From: Neopestalotiopsis rosae
Lineage: Eukaryota; Ascomycota; Sordariomycetes; Amphisphaeriales; Sporocadaceae
Reading direction: 5' to 3'
Length of the DNA stretch: 64,000 bases
Assembly (NCBI GenBank): GCA_023078685.1
Contig: JALGAS010000004.1
Location: 1-64,000 of the forward strand
The translations under genes were made by a program, and so were the position numbers. Below are positions 12,401 through 22,460 of this stretch, in pieces; positions within the stretch are counted from its first letter, which is position 1, and each line of letters opens with the position of its first letter. The notes under the pieces are model-generated. The model saw only the letters and a list, made by a program, of their open reading frames with translations. It did no database searches and had not been told where the DNA came from.

Positions 12401-13028
12401 TCAAAACAACATGGCTCTGAGAAATTGATCCTCCATGATCTCCTGGCGGTATCTCAGAGGGTCCACATCGCGGAGAACGGTGAGCAGTCGAAGGATTCCA
12501 CGTTTCGTCTCCAGCTTTTCGAACATCAGGCCCTCTATTTCTTGCTTGGACGTCATTTCCTCGAATCTCATTCTCCGAATGTCCTCCTTGTGCTGTTTTG
12601 CCTCTTCTTTCAAAGTAGCGATGGAGCTCTTGGACTCGTTTGTCTCCTTCTCCAAGGCCATCATGCGTGCGTCCATCATTGCAAAGCTCCTGTTTACTCG
12701 ATCCAGCTTCTCTGACTTCCTCATCGTGGTTTTCGATAAGTGAGCACCAATGAGACGTTAATTCCACAATATCTTCGATCACCAGTGCCTTTGTCTCCGC
12801 GATCATTGTTTGAATGAAAGTCTCCAAGCAGTTGTTGATGGTCTTCCTCAGTCTGGAGTCGTCTATGTCATCGAACTCGAGGCGTCGCTTCTTCGCAGCA
12901 AACGGCTGCACAGTGCAATTGCTTCCACAAGGATGGTCCACCAGAACTGGAGAACCGCTTGCGACCAGGGTGGGCGATCTAGACTGCTCCGCTAAAGGTG
13001 GATTATGAAGGCTCTTTGGGTCAGGCAT
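12401..13028 (-). CDS. Coiled-coil protein B of a tandem trio, unknown function
   Basis: ATG 13028 opens a frame with a disordered N-terminus, a basic KKRR segment near residue 50 that could act as a nuclear localisation signal, and an amphipathic helix. A second frame then encodes a coiled coil (from about residue 95) ending ETKRGILRLLTVLRD and a short hydrophobic tail, RAMLF. The frames must be joined by an intron. The most plausible is 12690-12756 (67 nt, phase 2), giving 186 residues, close to the 184 modelled for A; a shorter intron ending near 12720 is also in phase. The tail aligns with those of A and C, so the three are divergent duplicates. Function is unknown. Confidence 0.55.
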
Positions 13029-13486
13029 AGCAAATGATATGAAGAAGACCAAAGTGGTCAAGGAATTGGTGTGAATCTGGAAAAGTTTGTCTTGTTGAAA
13101 TAAGGACAACTCGTGAAAAATATTGTTTGGAGGGTGCAAGATTGCAAACAGACCCGGTTCTTCAGATCCGCCGTATGGAAAGGTCAGCTTGTCGGTTACG
13201 TACAGCAGGAATCAATGCGCGTCCCTTCATCGACAGGGAGAAGAGCTCAGACGAACGCGGCTGCCAACCCACTGTGGGCTCGTGCAATGTTTCTTGAATA
13301 GATTTTGCAACAGCGATTTGAACGCATTACTCGAATCTGCACAATGATAATAGCGAATGACTTTTCCCAAGACCTTTGAGTGGGCAACTTGATAGGTCAG
13401 ATTCATGAAGCTATAATGTCTGGTCTTGTGCTTGTAGTACTCGAAGCAGCCAACCAATCCCTCTCATGGCTTTCCCGGGATTCAGG

Positions 13487-14044
13487 TCACTCGTCGAAAA
13501 GAAAATTGAGAAATCCTGATTTCAAGCCCTTGGTAACTTCCTTTTGAAACGTCTCGGGGGACAGAGCGCGGAGTATCTTGAACAGTCGACGAATCTCTCG
13601 TCTGGTTTCGAGTTCCTGTTCGCGAAGACCACTGTTTACTTTACTGGAACGCTCGAGCTTTGTGGCTTCTGCGCCGAGTTTCTGTTGGAGTTCCGTTACT
13701 GTTGCCTCCATTTCTACGATGGTTTCTCGAAGCTTCGCCAGCTCCTTGCACCTCTCTTGGGCATTGTACAGGAGTTCATCGCGTTGCGAAATGATTGTTT
13801 GAATTCGTTCACCCAGTCTTCCCTCTTTGTTGGAATCCTCTTGTCCTTGCTCCTAAGAGATGTTCAGTCATAAGCAAGTTCTTGGGCTCCTAATTATGTT
13901 TTTCGAGAGCATCAAATAAACTAGAAGCCGCGTGTGTGTGGTACTTACGGCACCCTGACCCTTGACGATTTCTTGCATTATGAAGCAAAATTCGTGATCA
14001 CCAGGCGCTTCGCCGAGGGTGTAATATTGAAACAATCGCTCCAT
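13487..14044 (-). CDS. Coiled-coil protein C of a tandem trio, unknown function
   Basis: Exon 1 (13949-14044) and exon 2 (13487-13852) join in phase 0 across a 96-nt intron with a GTAAGT donor, a CTGAA branch region and a TTAG acceptor, giving 153 residues. A short N-terminal part (MERLFQYYTLGEAPGD) precedes a coiled coil from about residue 40. The C-terminus has ETRREIRRLFKILRALSP and ends FLNFLFDE. This is the best defined member of the trio: the start (AACAATGGAG) and both splice sites are clear. It lacks the KKRR segment of A and B. No relation to a named family could be recognised; a small scaffold or DNA-associated coiled-coil protein is only a guess. Confidence 0.7.
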
Positions 14045-14931
14045 TGTTCGTGGAAAGCTCGTGCCTGTGACTTCGATCTGCGTGGTTGGATATTGACTGC
14101 CGGAGTAGGGTTTCTCTTATTGGAGAACTTGTGCCTGGGGAAGGTTGAACTGTCCACAGCGGAGTCTAGTCACAGCAGTAAATTGTTTGTTTCCTTTGGC
14201 CTTGGCTCAAGTCCAAAGACGACTAGACATGATTGCCCCCTCAGACTGGTCGTCAGGGCAAGGAGGAAAATAGCATACTGAGCATTTGCCGAAATTGGTC
14301 AGACGACGTAGCTTCCGCAAACGAAGTTTTGGCAATTCGAGGCCAATCACATTAATGTGCACTTCCCAGTCTATTCTCAACTTGTGTTTGAGTTGTGCGT
14401 TGCTTGGATAATGTGATCCTAACCAGCATTGGATTGTTGACCAAAAAGGCTGTGGAAAGATTTGAGACATGCGGCAATGGCTTACACATTTCGAAAGTCA
14501 CACAACTCGTAGCTGTAGACAATGGTAACAAATGATGTTCTCCAGATTCCGCCTGCTCACTTTGAATGATTGGTATCCGCATCAAGTCTTGATCTGATTC
14601 CGATGCCGTTTATCTGTCGACTGGCGCCATCTCTAACGTATCTTTGCTCACAATCCTCTTGCCTTTATAGACCTGTTGATGTCGTTTCGCACTTCTCTCA
14701 TTACGATATGTAAGGCAACTAATCTGGTACATGTCCCGAGGTAGCTTCCTAATGATGCGAAACGCAATCTAAGCATTGAAACCGAAAACGATCCTAGACA
14801 TAGACTTGAAAATTATTTGGCAATCCATTAAAATCCTAGGTCTTTTGATTTTAATATTTATTACTGTTTCATTTAGGCTTGGTGATGGTTTCATGTTTGG
14901 ACTGCTTCATCAGCTTTTGCCACTCGGACGT
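14045..14931. other. Intergenic region, no gene seen
   Basis: This region probably holds the promoter of coiled-coil gene C and the 3' flank of the iminopeptidase gene. A frame at 14207-14470 on the minus strand has no recognisable content. The segment 14770-14880 is AT-rich and may be the 3' untranslated region of the iminopeptidase transcript. Confidence 0.4.
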
Positions 14932-16026
14932 TCATGCCTTGAGAGACTTGAACTTCTCAGCCGCGTCCACCAGTGCCTCCTCAATGGTGACTTCGTGGGC
15001 ACTGTGACCGGCATCTCCAATAATTTTATACTCGACATTGCTGTTGTCTTTTCCACCCAGAGCCTGATACAAGTCCCAGCTCGTCTTGGCCGGACACACC
15101 ACATCATAGCGACCCTGGACAATGACAATGGGAAGATGCTTGATCTTGTGAGCGTCGTCAACGAGTTGGCCGTCCTTCATCCAGCCGCCATTGACGAAGA
15201 AGTGACACTCGATGCGTGCAAATGCCAATGCCCTAGGAAGCAAGTTAGCTGGTAACTGTCGCTGTGGTTATCTGCAATAAAACGTACCACTTTGGGTCTT
15301 GTGCCTTGGCAATGTAGGAAGGGTCAATAATGAGCTTGCTTGTTGACATTTCCCATCGACTCCAGGCGTCGGCACTAATTGCAGTCAAGCATTAGCATCT
15401 CGAGACTCTAATCCGTGAGCTCGAATTCGCGGTAAAAGGTGCACTAACCATTTCAGCTTCTCCTCCTCATTGTCACCAGTGAGTCTCTTGTAAAAAGCGC
15501 CCATCATATCGCCACGCTCCTCCTCGGGAATTACAGACTTGTAGTGCTCAAAGTAGTCCGGGAACAGAAAGTTGGCGCCGTGCTGGTAGTAGAACAAGAG
15601 CTCCTCGCGGCGGAGGGTAAAGATGCCGCGGAGGATCAAGCCCAGGCAGCGGTCTGGGTGCGTCTCGGCATAGGCGAGAGAGAGCGTCGAGCCCCAGGAG
15701 CCGCCAAAGACGATCCAGCGGTCGACGCCGAGGTGCTCGCGCAGCTTCTCAATGTCGGCGACCAGATGCCAGGTCGTGTTCTCCTCGAGCGACGCGTGAG
15801 GCGTCGAGCGCCCGGAGCCGCGCTGGTCAAAGAGGATACTGCGGTAGTGGGCCGGGTCAAAGTACTGTCTGTCCGAGTCCTCGATACCGCCGCCGGGCCC
15901 GCCATGGAGGTAGATGATGGGCACGCCTGAGGGCGAGCCAGCCTCTTCCCAGTAGATGGAGTGAACCGAGGACACGTCCAAGTGTCCGGACTTGTTGGTG
16001 TCAAACTTGGGGTATACTGGGGCCAT
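14932..16026 (-). CDS. Proline iminopeptidase (alpha/beta hydrolase, peptidase S33)
   Basis: Exons 15449-16026, 15288-15374 and 14932-15232 give 321 residues with both introns in phase 2. The enzyme releases N-terminal proline from peptides. The oxyanion-loop motif HGGPGGG lies at residues 41-47 and the nucleophile elbow GGSWGS at 108-113 (Ser110). The acid is in GRYDVVCP (about Asp265), and the catalytic His is in DAGHSAHE near residue 293. The FDQRGSGRSTPH block at 67-78 is typical of the family. Length is normal for PIP (about 310-320). ATG 16026 (ATCATGGCC) was preferred; an in-frame ATG at 16164 would add 46 residues with Ser/Arg content that could be an organelle-targeting form. No secretion signal; presumably cytosolic. 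Confidence 0.95.
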
Positions 16027-16568
16027 GATGTCAATTGCGTCTCTTATTATCTCGCCTTTTTGCAAAGCAGAAATTAGAAAATTAAATCCGTTCGGGGTGA
16101 TGCTCCGAATTGAAGAGGTACACAAACTATCGCACCGAGCACTAAACTGAACCCCGCCCGACATAGGTGCGCCGGATGCTCCACACCTTAAGCCGGCGCC
16201 GGCCGCACCTTCATACCCTATACAAAATGCTCATGATGGGTAGATATGTGAGATGTAAACTTGTCCATACCGGCCAATCTATGCTGGCTGCATTGTACGT
16301 AAGACATTTAATGTATCTGGAACAAGCGATTGTTCCAACACAATGCATGCGAGCTGCAGTCCCCTTTCTGAGAGGGAATCAAGAAAGACCCTGGCTGCAT
16401 CCTATTAACGGAGGCTGAGCTATACAACATCCCAACTCCGATCAGCAGTCATGTGTAACATCCGACAAGCCAAAAAGGAGACCATAGAGTATTGTGCCCG
16501 CCATTCGATCATTTTTCGCCTTCAGTCCGGTATTTTCTGGGAATGAACTCATAAGCAAGCTCATCCCT
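16027..16568. other. Intergenic region, no gene seen
   Basis: This lies between the start of the iminopeptidase and the stop of the NTF2-like gene, both on the minus strand. It should contain the iminopeptidase promoter. No RNA gene, repeat or credible coding frame is apparent. Confidence 0.4.
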
Positions 16569-17096
16569 TCACTGGCTTCCTGCATTATAGAACCCCTTGA
16601 ACCCCTCCACTGGACCTTGAATATTCTTGAACGCCCGCGCCATCATTCCCAGCACCCGCTCCGTGGCCTTTGAATCCACAAACTCGAGCACCTCCTCCAC
16701 TAGGTCCCCCTGCTCGTTCATGGTAATGACAAAAATGTACTCGCCAGCGTACTCCCATTCTGCATCTGGTCCTCCCTTCTTGGCCTCGTCCTTGAACTCG
16801 GCCTTGGAATCAGCCCAGACTACAACCTGGCGCAACGATGGATTGGGCCATACTTGGCGCGGAATGACGCGGAAACTGCGCATCACCCGGCCCACTGTCC
16901 CGGCGTGTACGCACATGGCGTCGCGGTTCTTGGTACCAACGGCGAGTTCGGTGAGAGAGGCTGGCGCAAAGGAGTGGCTGTATTGAGGGCTCATGAGACT
17001 GCGGAGACGCTCAGAATCTAGTGAGCCGAGAGCATCGAGCCATGCTGTTGCTGTGGCGGAAAGAGATTCGGAGGAGATCTGTGGTGTTGAGGCCAT
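16569..17096 (-). CDS. SnoaL/NTF2-like small protein
   Basis: A single exon of 175 residues starting at ATG 17096 (MASTPQISSESL). The N-terminal helix pair around TATAWLDALGSLDSERLRSLMSP is followed by HSFAPASL and by beta-strands such as WEYAGEYIFVITMNEQGDLVEE. This helix-then-curved-sheet order is typical of SnoaL-like polyketide-cyclase/NTF2-fold proteins, which bind small hydrophobic ligands or act as isomerases. The last 30 residues (RAFKNIQGPVEGFKGFYNAG) are probably an amphipathic tail. No specific substrate can be inferred. There is no signal peptide or membrane segment. Confidence 0.7.
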   Translation of the reverse strand: MASTPQISSESLSATATAWLDALGSLDSERLRSLMSPQYSHSFAPASLTELAVGTKNRDAMCVHAGTVGRVMRSFRVIPRQVWPNPSLRQVVVWADSKAEFKDEAKKGGPDAEWEYAGEYIFVITMNEQGDLVEEVLEFVDSKATERVLGMMARAFKNIQGPVEGFKGFYNAGSQ

Positions 17097-18478
17097 TGTA
17101 TTGTAGAAGTGTTTATTATTACTCAATTATGACGAAGAGTATGTGTGATTCTTGGTGTATCTGACTCAAATGCAAACATGCCAGCTTTGTTTCAATCCTG
17201 AAATTTAAAGCATACTTAGAAATGGCCTTTATATTTATATAAGATCATGTTGCATGACTCTTATGTGTACGATGTGCGAATATAGCGGCCGCGACTACCG
17301 GAAATAAGGCTTCACCATCCGTATGCACCCACCTCATGCCCAAGCTCGACTTTGTTCGCCGTTGTTAGGGGAATTTGCTTGATGCGGAGTTTACCACCGG
17401 ATCATCATTCAATGAAACTTTTACTGCTCATGAACAACAAATCGATCAGTTTACACTCAACCAAACTCCCACCATCCGTTCCATACTCACTGGGCAAGCA
17501 ACGGATATAGGATATAGACTTGTAAGCATCAATGCGATTCAACACATTTCGGTCCGCGGACTTTGCAAACGGACCATCAGTCTGAGCTGGAGAATCACTT
17601 CTTGTGCGTGATCAAGGGGTATGCCTTTCTCGAAGTTGCCATGTTGCGTCTGGGTATTACGCAGCTATCCTGTAGGTCCATACACCAGGATGCACTCTGC
17701 TCTAAAACTGCCAATTATTCACAATATCATTCTGATTAATGATGTTAACTTCTCTGTATTATTTTGATACAAAGCAACTAATCCCCCGGGCCCTCAGCCA
17801 GACGAGTATACTATGCTATCATCTTTTGGTTACATACCAAGCCTTGGCTTTAGCGGATACCTATGCGAACAATAATCATCAGATGCCTTCATGACTCGGA
17901 CCAGTATTGCCGATATATGCAACGTGCCTCTCGGACATGTTTTGACAAGGTATGGGCCTCCCAATGGCCTCGCCTTTCCCCTCCTCGGCCGTTTGCAAAC
18001 ACTACCCAGGTATTCCAGCAAGGCGACTTGTCTGAAAATCGCAATCAATATCCACGTGCAGCCGCTTTTTGAAGTTGATCGATGAACGGTCAAAGAAACT
18101 CGATGCCCGTGATATACAGTGCGCAGTAGGATCCGAGGGATACTGGTCGTATGCAGCGTTTCTCATCTCCATTGACAGTGGTCCAAGTATTTAGATGCCT
18201 TGGGCATGATACTGAGTGCGGGCACATATCTGGTGCATTCCGAGACAAAACAGCCATCTTGTTTGTGCAACTTCTGAGAGTATATCGTCGTGATAGAGAA
18301 CTCATGGCCATTGAGATTCGACACCGTTTCTCGTTTGACCACCACCCTGCTGCTGAGTGGCTGCCGGCACAGACGAGAGCTGTTGCACATGGTCGGGCCG
18401 ACGTCTGAGTTGCTGGGCGGGCAGCGGTGCACGCGAGGGCTGAGAACCAATCGTACCAGATACCGACGGGCGAGAGTC
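17097..18478. other. Intergenic region, no gene seen
   Basis: The part near 17,100-17,300 is AT-rich and likely holds the NTF2-like promoter. Small frames at 17375-17611 and 17830-18410 have no recognisable content. The part next to 18,478 should be the 3' untranslated region of the RRM gene. Confidence 0.4.
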
Positions 18479-19799
18479 CTACTCTCCCCGAGGTCGCTTG
18501 GCACCGTGAGGGTTCTGTTGCCAGTCGTTACCACCTTGGTTGCCACCGAAGAAGTTTGGGTTGAATTGTGGCTGCATGCCGTTGCCCATCATGCCCATTC
18601 CCATGTTGGCCGGTATGCCGCCCATCTGCATGGGGTTGAAACCTGCCAAAGTCAGTCAGATCCTGATTAGAGTGTAATTAGGCGCGAGCTTACCTGGCAT
18701 GCCCATGTTGCCCATCATATTATTCATTCCTCCACGGCCTCTCATGCCGCCCATTCCGCCGCGCATCATGTTGCCGCCACGGTTATTGTAGCCACCGTTA
18801 AAGCCACCGCCCATGGACGGGTTAAAGCCACCACCTCCCATGTTGTTGTTGAAACCCATGTTTCCACCTGAAAAGTTGGGGTTGAAACCACCACCGCCAC
18901 GAGGACCGTTGAAGTTTCCACGGCCTCGGAAGTTGCTGTTGAAATTTCCACGGTTATTGAAGCCACCAGCAGTAGCACCACCACGAGCACCCAGATCCTT
19001 GTTGCCACGTGCAGGTGCATCCTTGGGCAAGGTGCGGAAAGGGTTATTATGTGGTGTGGAGTAGATGGCAGTGGGCTTCTTGGATCCAGCAGGACACTCA
19101 GATTGATCGATCTGGTGCTTGGTAGCAGTGGCTGCTTGTTGAGAGGTAAAGTCGACATATGCTTGGCTGGAAAGGATGTCAGTATGAGATCGTATACAAA
19201 CAAATCGACCCATAAATGCTAGATGACATGCGCTACATAGCTACCATGCCTTCAAGCCTGTCCAACTCCACTATGAAAATGGCATCATTTAGATCCAAAA
19301 CATAATGGCAATCAGGGGGAGCGACATGTGATGAGGGAGATACTCACCCTTTGCTTTTGCCATTCACCTTGTGCTCACTGAATGTGATATCTTTGAGCTC
19401 GTCCTCGCATCCTGCCTGGACGATCCATTTGCGAATGTCATCGTCAGTGTTCCACCAGTTCAGTTCCGATATCATCAGGCAACTCGTAGCACCATGATCA
19501 ATGGGGCGGTCATCCGAACCCTCCTTTCGCTTCACTCCTTGTTGAGGCTGTTGGGTGACAGAATGCGCGCCGGCACCGTCACTGTTGTTCGCATCTGTAC
19601 CATGGTCGTGGTGATCCTCGGCGCCGTGGTCTTCATGTCGGCTGGCTTGGGGTTGTGTGGAGTTATTAGAGCCATTCGCCACAGTAATTGCCGTGTTGCT
19701 CTCGTATGATTGCGCATTGTTATCTTGGCCGGATGCATCGTTGTGAATGTCGTTGTCGGCAGAGCCGTAGATGTCGATTTCAAAGTCTTCGTCGGCCAT
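18479..19799 (-). CDS. RRM protein resembling CFIm68/CPSF6
   Basis: Exons 19348-19799, 18694-19166 and 18479-18642 give 362 residues; introns of 181 and 51 nt close in phase. An acidic, Asn/His-rich N-terminus leads to one RRM at about residues 108-185. RNP2 is LMISELN followed by WWNTDDDIRKWI, and RNP1 is KGQAYVDF, formed exactly across the first intron. The WW-T-DDD-I pattern after RNP2 is typical of the large subunit of cleavage factor Im (CPSF6/7), so a role in mRNA 3'-end processing is inferred. After the RRM comes a Gly/Asn/Met/Phe low-complexity region with RGG boxes, then a tail ending AKRPRGE that could be a nuclear signal. ATG 19799 was chosen over an in-frame upstream extension. 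Confidence 0.85.
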
Positions 19800-21707
19800 T
19801 GTGTTGAGCGATACTGGATGAATAGATGTGTGATGTTCTTTTGTCTGTCGCAAACGCGATTCTTTCGGTGTCAGGACGATATCAAGTTGCGCTTCCTGTC
19901 TAGTCGAAGCGCAGAGATGGTCGGCTTTCTAATCCCAATCTGTATGGGCGCGATATGGCGGATCGTAACCGACTGTGAGATAGCTCGATCGTACTCTGAT
20001 GGAGTTTCAACGTGGGTGCAACGATACTTTGGGAGCTCCCTGACTCTTCTGGTGATGCCTCGCGTGTTCTGCTTGCAATCGATTTCAGTACGAGATGCCC
20101 AAAACACAGAGCTACTCGTGTACAGAGCTCAAAGTTGGGATCAAGTCCAAGGTAATCAAATATGGCGTGTATTTTTCTTTCTTTCCGTAAATACACGTTC
20201 CTGCGGTCTTCCAAGCCATTTCATCAGTAACGTAGACCGTATATACATGCTGTGAAGGATAGAGAGAGAAAGGAAAGATGGAGTGGTCCGTATGCGACAA
20301 AAGAAAATACAGAAGACAAATCTCATAAACTTGTCCCAGCTATACGTACATTCCTGGTAACCACTGGCAAACTAGAAGAAGGACGAACAGACTCGTCCAA
20401 CAAGATGTACACTTTTTCCCTTGCTGGTATCTTGACCGACAGAAATAGTAGGTTGAATAGCTACAGACAAGCTGATCCTTTGCAGGTTATGGATAGTCGC
20501 TGAAGACGAAGCTCTGTGCTTGCAATCTTGTCTCTGCTGGAGAGGAATGGGACAGCCCAAATGAAATGAAGTATCTCTGAATGATGACAGATGGCGGCCG
20601 CTTCTCGCTCCTCCCTTGGCTTCCCTTCACGTACTCGTCCGGCTTGTCTGCGTCGGTCGATGAGTCGAAGGGTTCGTGAAACGACAGGTCAGGGACGGAC
20701 GGCGCAATGTCTTGGAAGACAAGAGTGTGATATGTGACGAGGGAGAGCCGTTTGTCTTGGATGCTACTCGGGTCGGCGAGGCCTGGCGGTCTCCAAATGT
20801 AATCGCAACACTAGCGGAGTAGGTCAAGAGACCAAACAGTGTAGGCAGACGGAGAAGCTATTCGGTCAGTGGACAAACGGATCACAGGAAAACCAACAGC
20901 GCGAGTCAAGATGCCCAACGTGGGTGTACCTGAAAGGTAAATGTACGTAGGATGCAGAAACGCCCAGTCAGTGATGCATGTGGTTTTCGGTTTCGATGTC
21001 GGGACCTGCTGCGCTGCTGGCTGCTGGCTGCTGCTTGTTTGGAGCTCTGCTTGTCGGATGGAGCCCTGAGCTCAAGCCTCAGACCACCCAAGCACCAAAG
21101 GATCCACTGGAAAGGGGTCCCGGCTCCGGGTCAACTAGGGTCAACATCCCTGTCTCTGCTCTTCTTTCTTTCCAGGCCAGGTAAGGCTAGGGTGGTTTAG
21201 TGGACTCCAAATGGGATCGCTGGAGCGCTAGGCCACCCCTGCTCTTAACACCTGTGCTTCCATTGCAACTGCTGCGCTTCTTTTCGCCCGACTTCCGCTT
21301 AACATGGGCTGCTGGGGTGTTCAGTTCAACCCCAGAATCCGACAGTTTTGGCTGACAGCTGCAGGAATTCTGGCCAGAGTTGACCAGAGCCGCCAATTGC
21401 CACTTGTCAAGAGAAGCATCCAGAGCACCTAAAATCCCCCAGCTGATAGAGGACCCCTGTCCCCAATTCAGCGTCAATCTGGCCGCATCCTCCCCCAGTT
21501 GCGCCTCCTAAGCCAAAAGGACAGAGCTCCGAATTATTTTATCATCTCGACCCTTCTTACGAAACACACGACCACGTCGCGATATCCCCAATTCTTCTTC
21601 ATCACCCACTTCCTCACAGTCGACATCTCACGCAGATCGAGTTCTTCTCGTTGCCCATAACTTGCGAAACCTCTTCTGCAATCAAACCAAAGCAAACACC
21701 CGTCAAG
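19800..21707. other. Divergent promoter region between RRM gene and Sss1
   Basis: The two genes are transcribed away from each other, so both promoters lie here. CT-rich stretches at about 21,530-21,700 look like the transcription-start region of Sss1. Frames up to 181 codons at 19710-20255 overlap the RRM gene start or lack any domain. I see no RNA gene. Confidence 0.45.
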
Positions 21708-22011
21708 ATGAGCGACCAAGTTCAAGAGATTCTCGACCTGCCTAGAGACTTCGTCAAAGAGGGCTCGTTGTTCATCAACAGGTGCACCAAGCCCGACGGC
21801 AAGGAATTTGTACGTCGTCCATGCCTTCTCACTCTTTGCATCTCCTGTCTCGCGAGATGAACTGCAAGAAACGTGACTAACCTCCCTGTCTGCTCTATAG
21901 ATCAAGATCTGCCAGGCCGTTGGTGTCGGTTTCCTTATTATGGGCGCCGTCGGCTATATTGTCAAGCTTATCCACATTCCCGTCAACAACATTCTCGTCG
22001 GTGGCGCATAA
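21708..22011 (+). CDS. SSS1: Sec61 gamma subunit (Sss1) of the ER translocon
   Basis: Exons 21708-21809 and 21901-22011, joined in phase 0 across a 91-nt intron (GTACGT donor, CTATAG acceptor), give 70 residues. The N-terminal amphipathic helix ([19 protein letters not shown]) and the [11 protein letters not shown] turn lead into the single C-terminal membrane helix at about residues 40-62, with the family-typical [11 protein letters not shown] end. Sss1 is the small essential tail-anchored subunit that clamps the Sec61 channel. The length matches the family (about 68-80). The first intron falls just after KEF, before the membrane helix. Confidence 0.97.
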
Positions 22012-22121
22012 ACGCTTCGTACCTTTGAGTGAGCGGCGATGGTCAATTGACACGACATGAGGGGTGGCATATGAAACGATCGAGCGATGATTTTCGGATG
22101 GGCTTGAGGGGCGCCTAAAGG

Positions 22122-22131
22122 GGGGGCCCCC
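22122..22131. other. GGGGGCCCCC palindrome downstream of Sss1
   Basis: A run of seven G followed by five C makes a perfect 10-bp palindrome about 110 bp after the Sss1 stop, probably in its 3' untranslated region. It may simply be chance in GC-rich sequence. No function is claimed. Confidence 0.5.
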
Positions 22132-22460
22132 TACGTTTTGCGGCGGATGGGCGGTCGAGCTATATACCAATGGAGGCACGACTCGGCCTTGCCAGCAAGG
22201 GAAAATTAATACTCGATACGATTGAAGCTGGTTGAGACTGATGAGCCGGCATTCGAACTCAGGAACATATTGCATATATTCGATGCTGCGCAGGGCTCAT
22301 CATGATCACGTTGCATTGGTGTTGAGACCTATGTACAACATACGAACCAAAAACAAATATTGGACAACGAATGAATTGAAGCATTTGCCGCAACGTGCAT
22401 ATCTCATAAGAATATCTCACTCTGACGACAGCGCCGAGAGGAGGGAACGCGGGAGAAACA

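Noticed and set aside
19710..20255. 181-codon plus-strand frame overlapping the start of the RRM gene
   Set aside because: Partly antisense to the confident RRM coding exon and without any domain.
20600..21500. GC-rich segment upstream of Sss1 examined as a possible gene on either strand
   Set aside because: Frames of 60-96 codons on both strands, no start with a domain and no consistent splice sites; treated as promoter or leader sequence.
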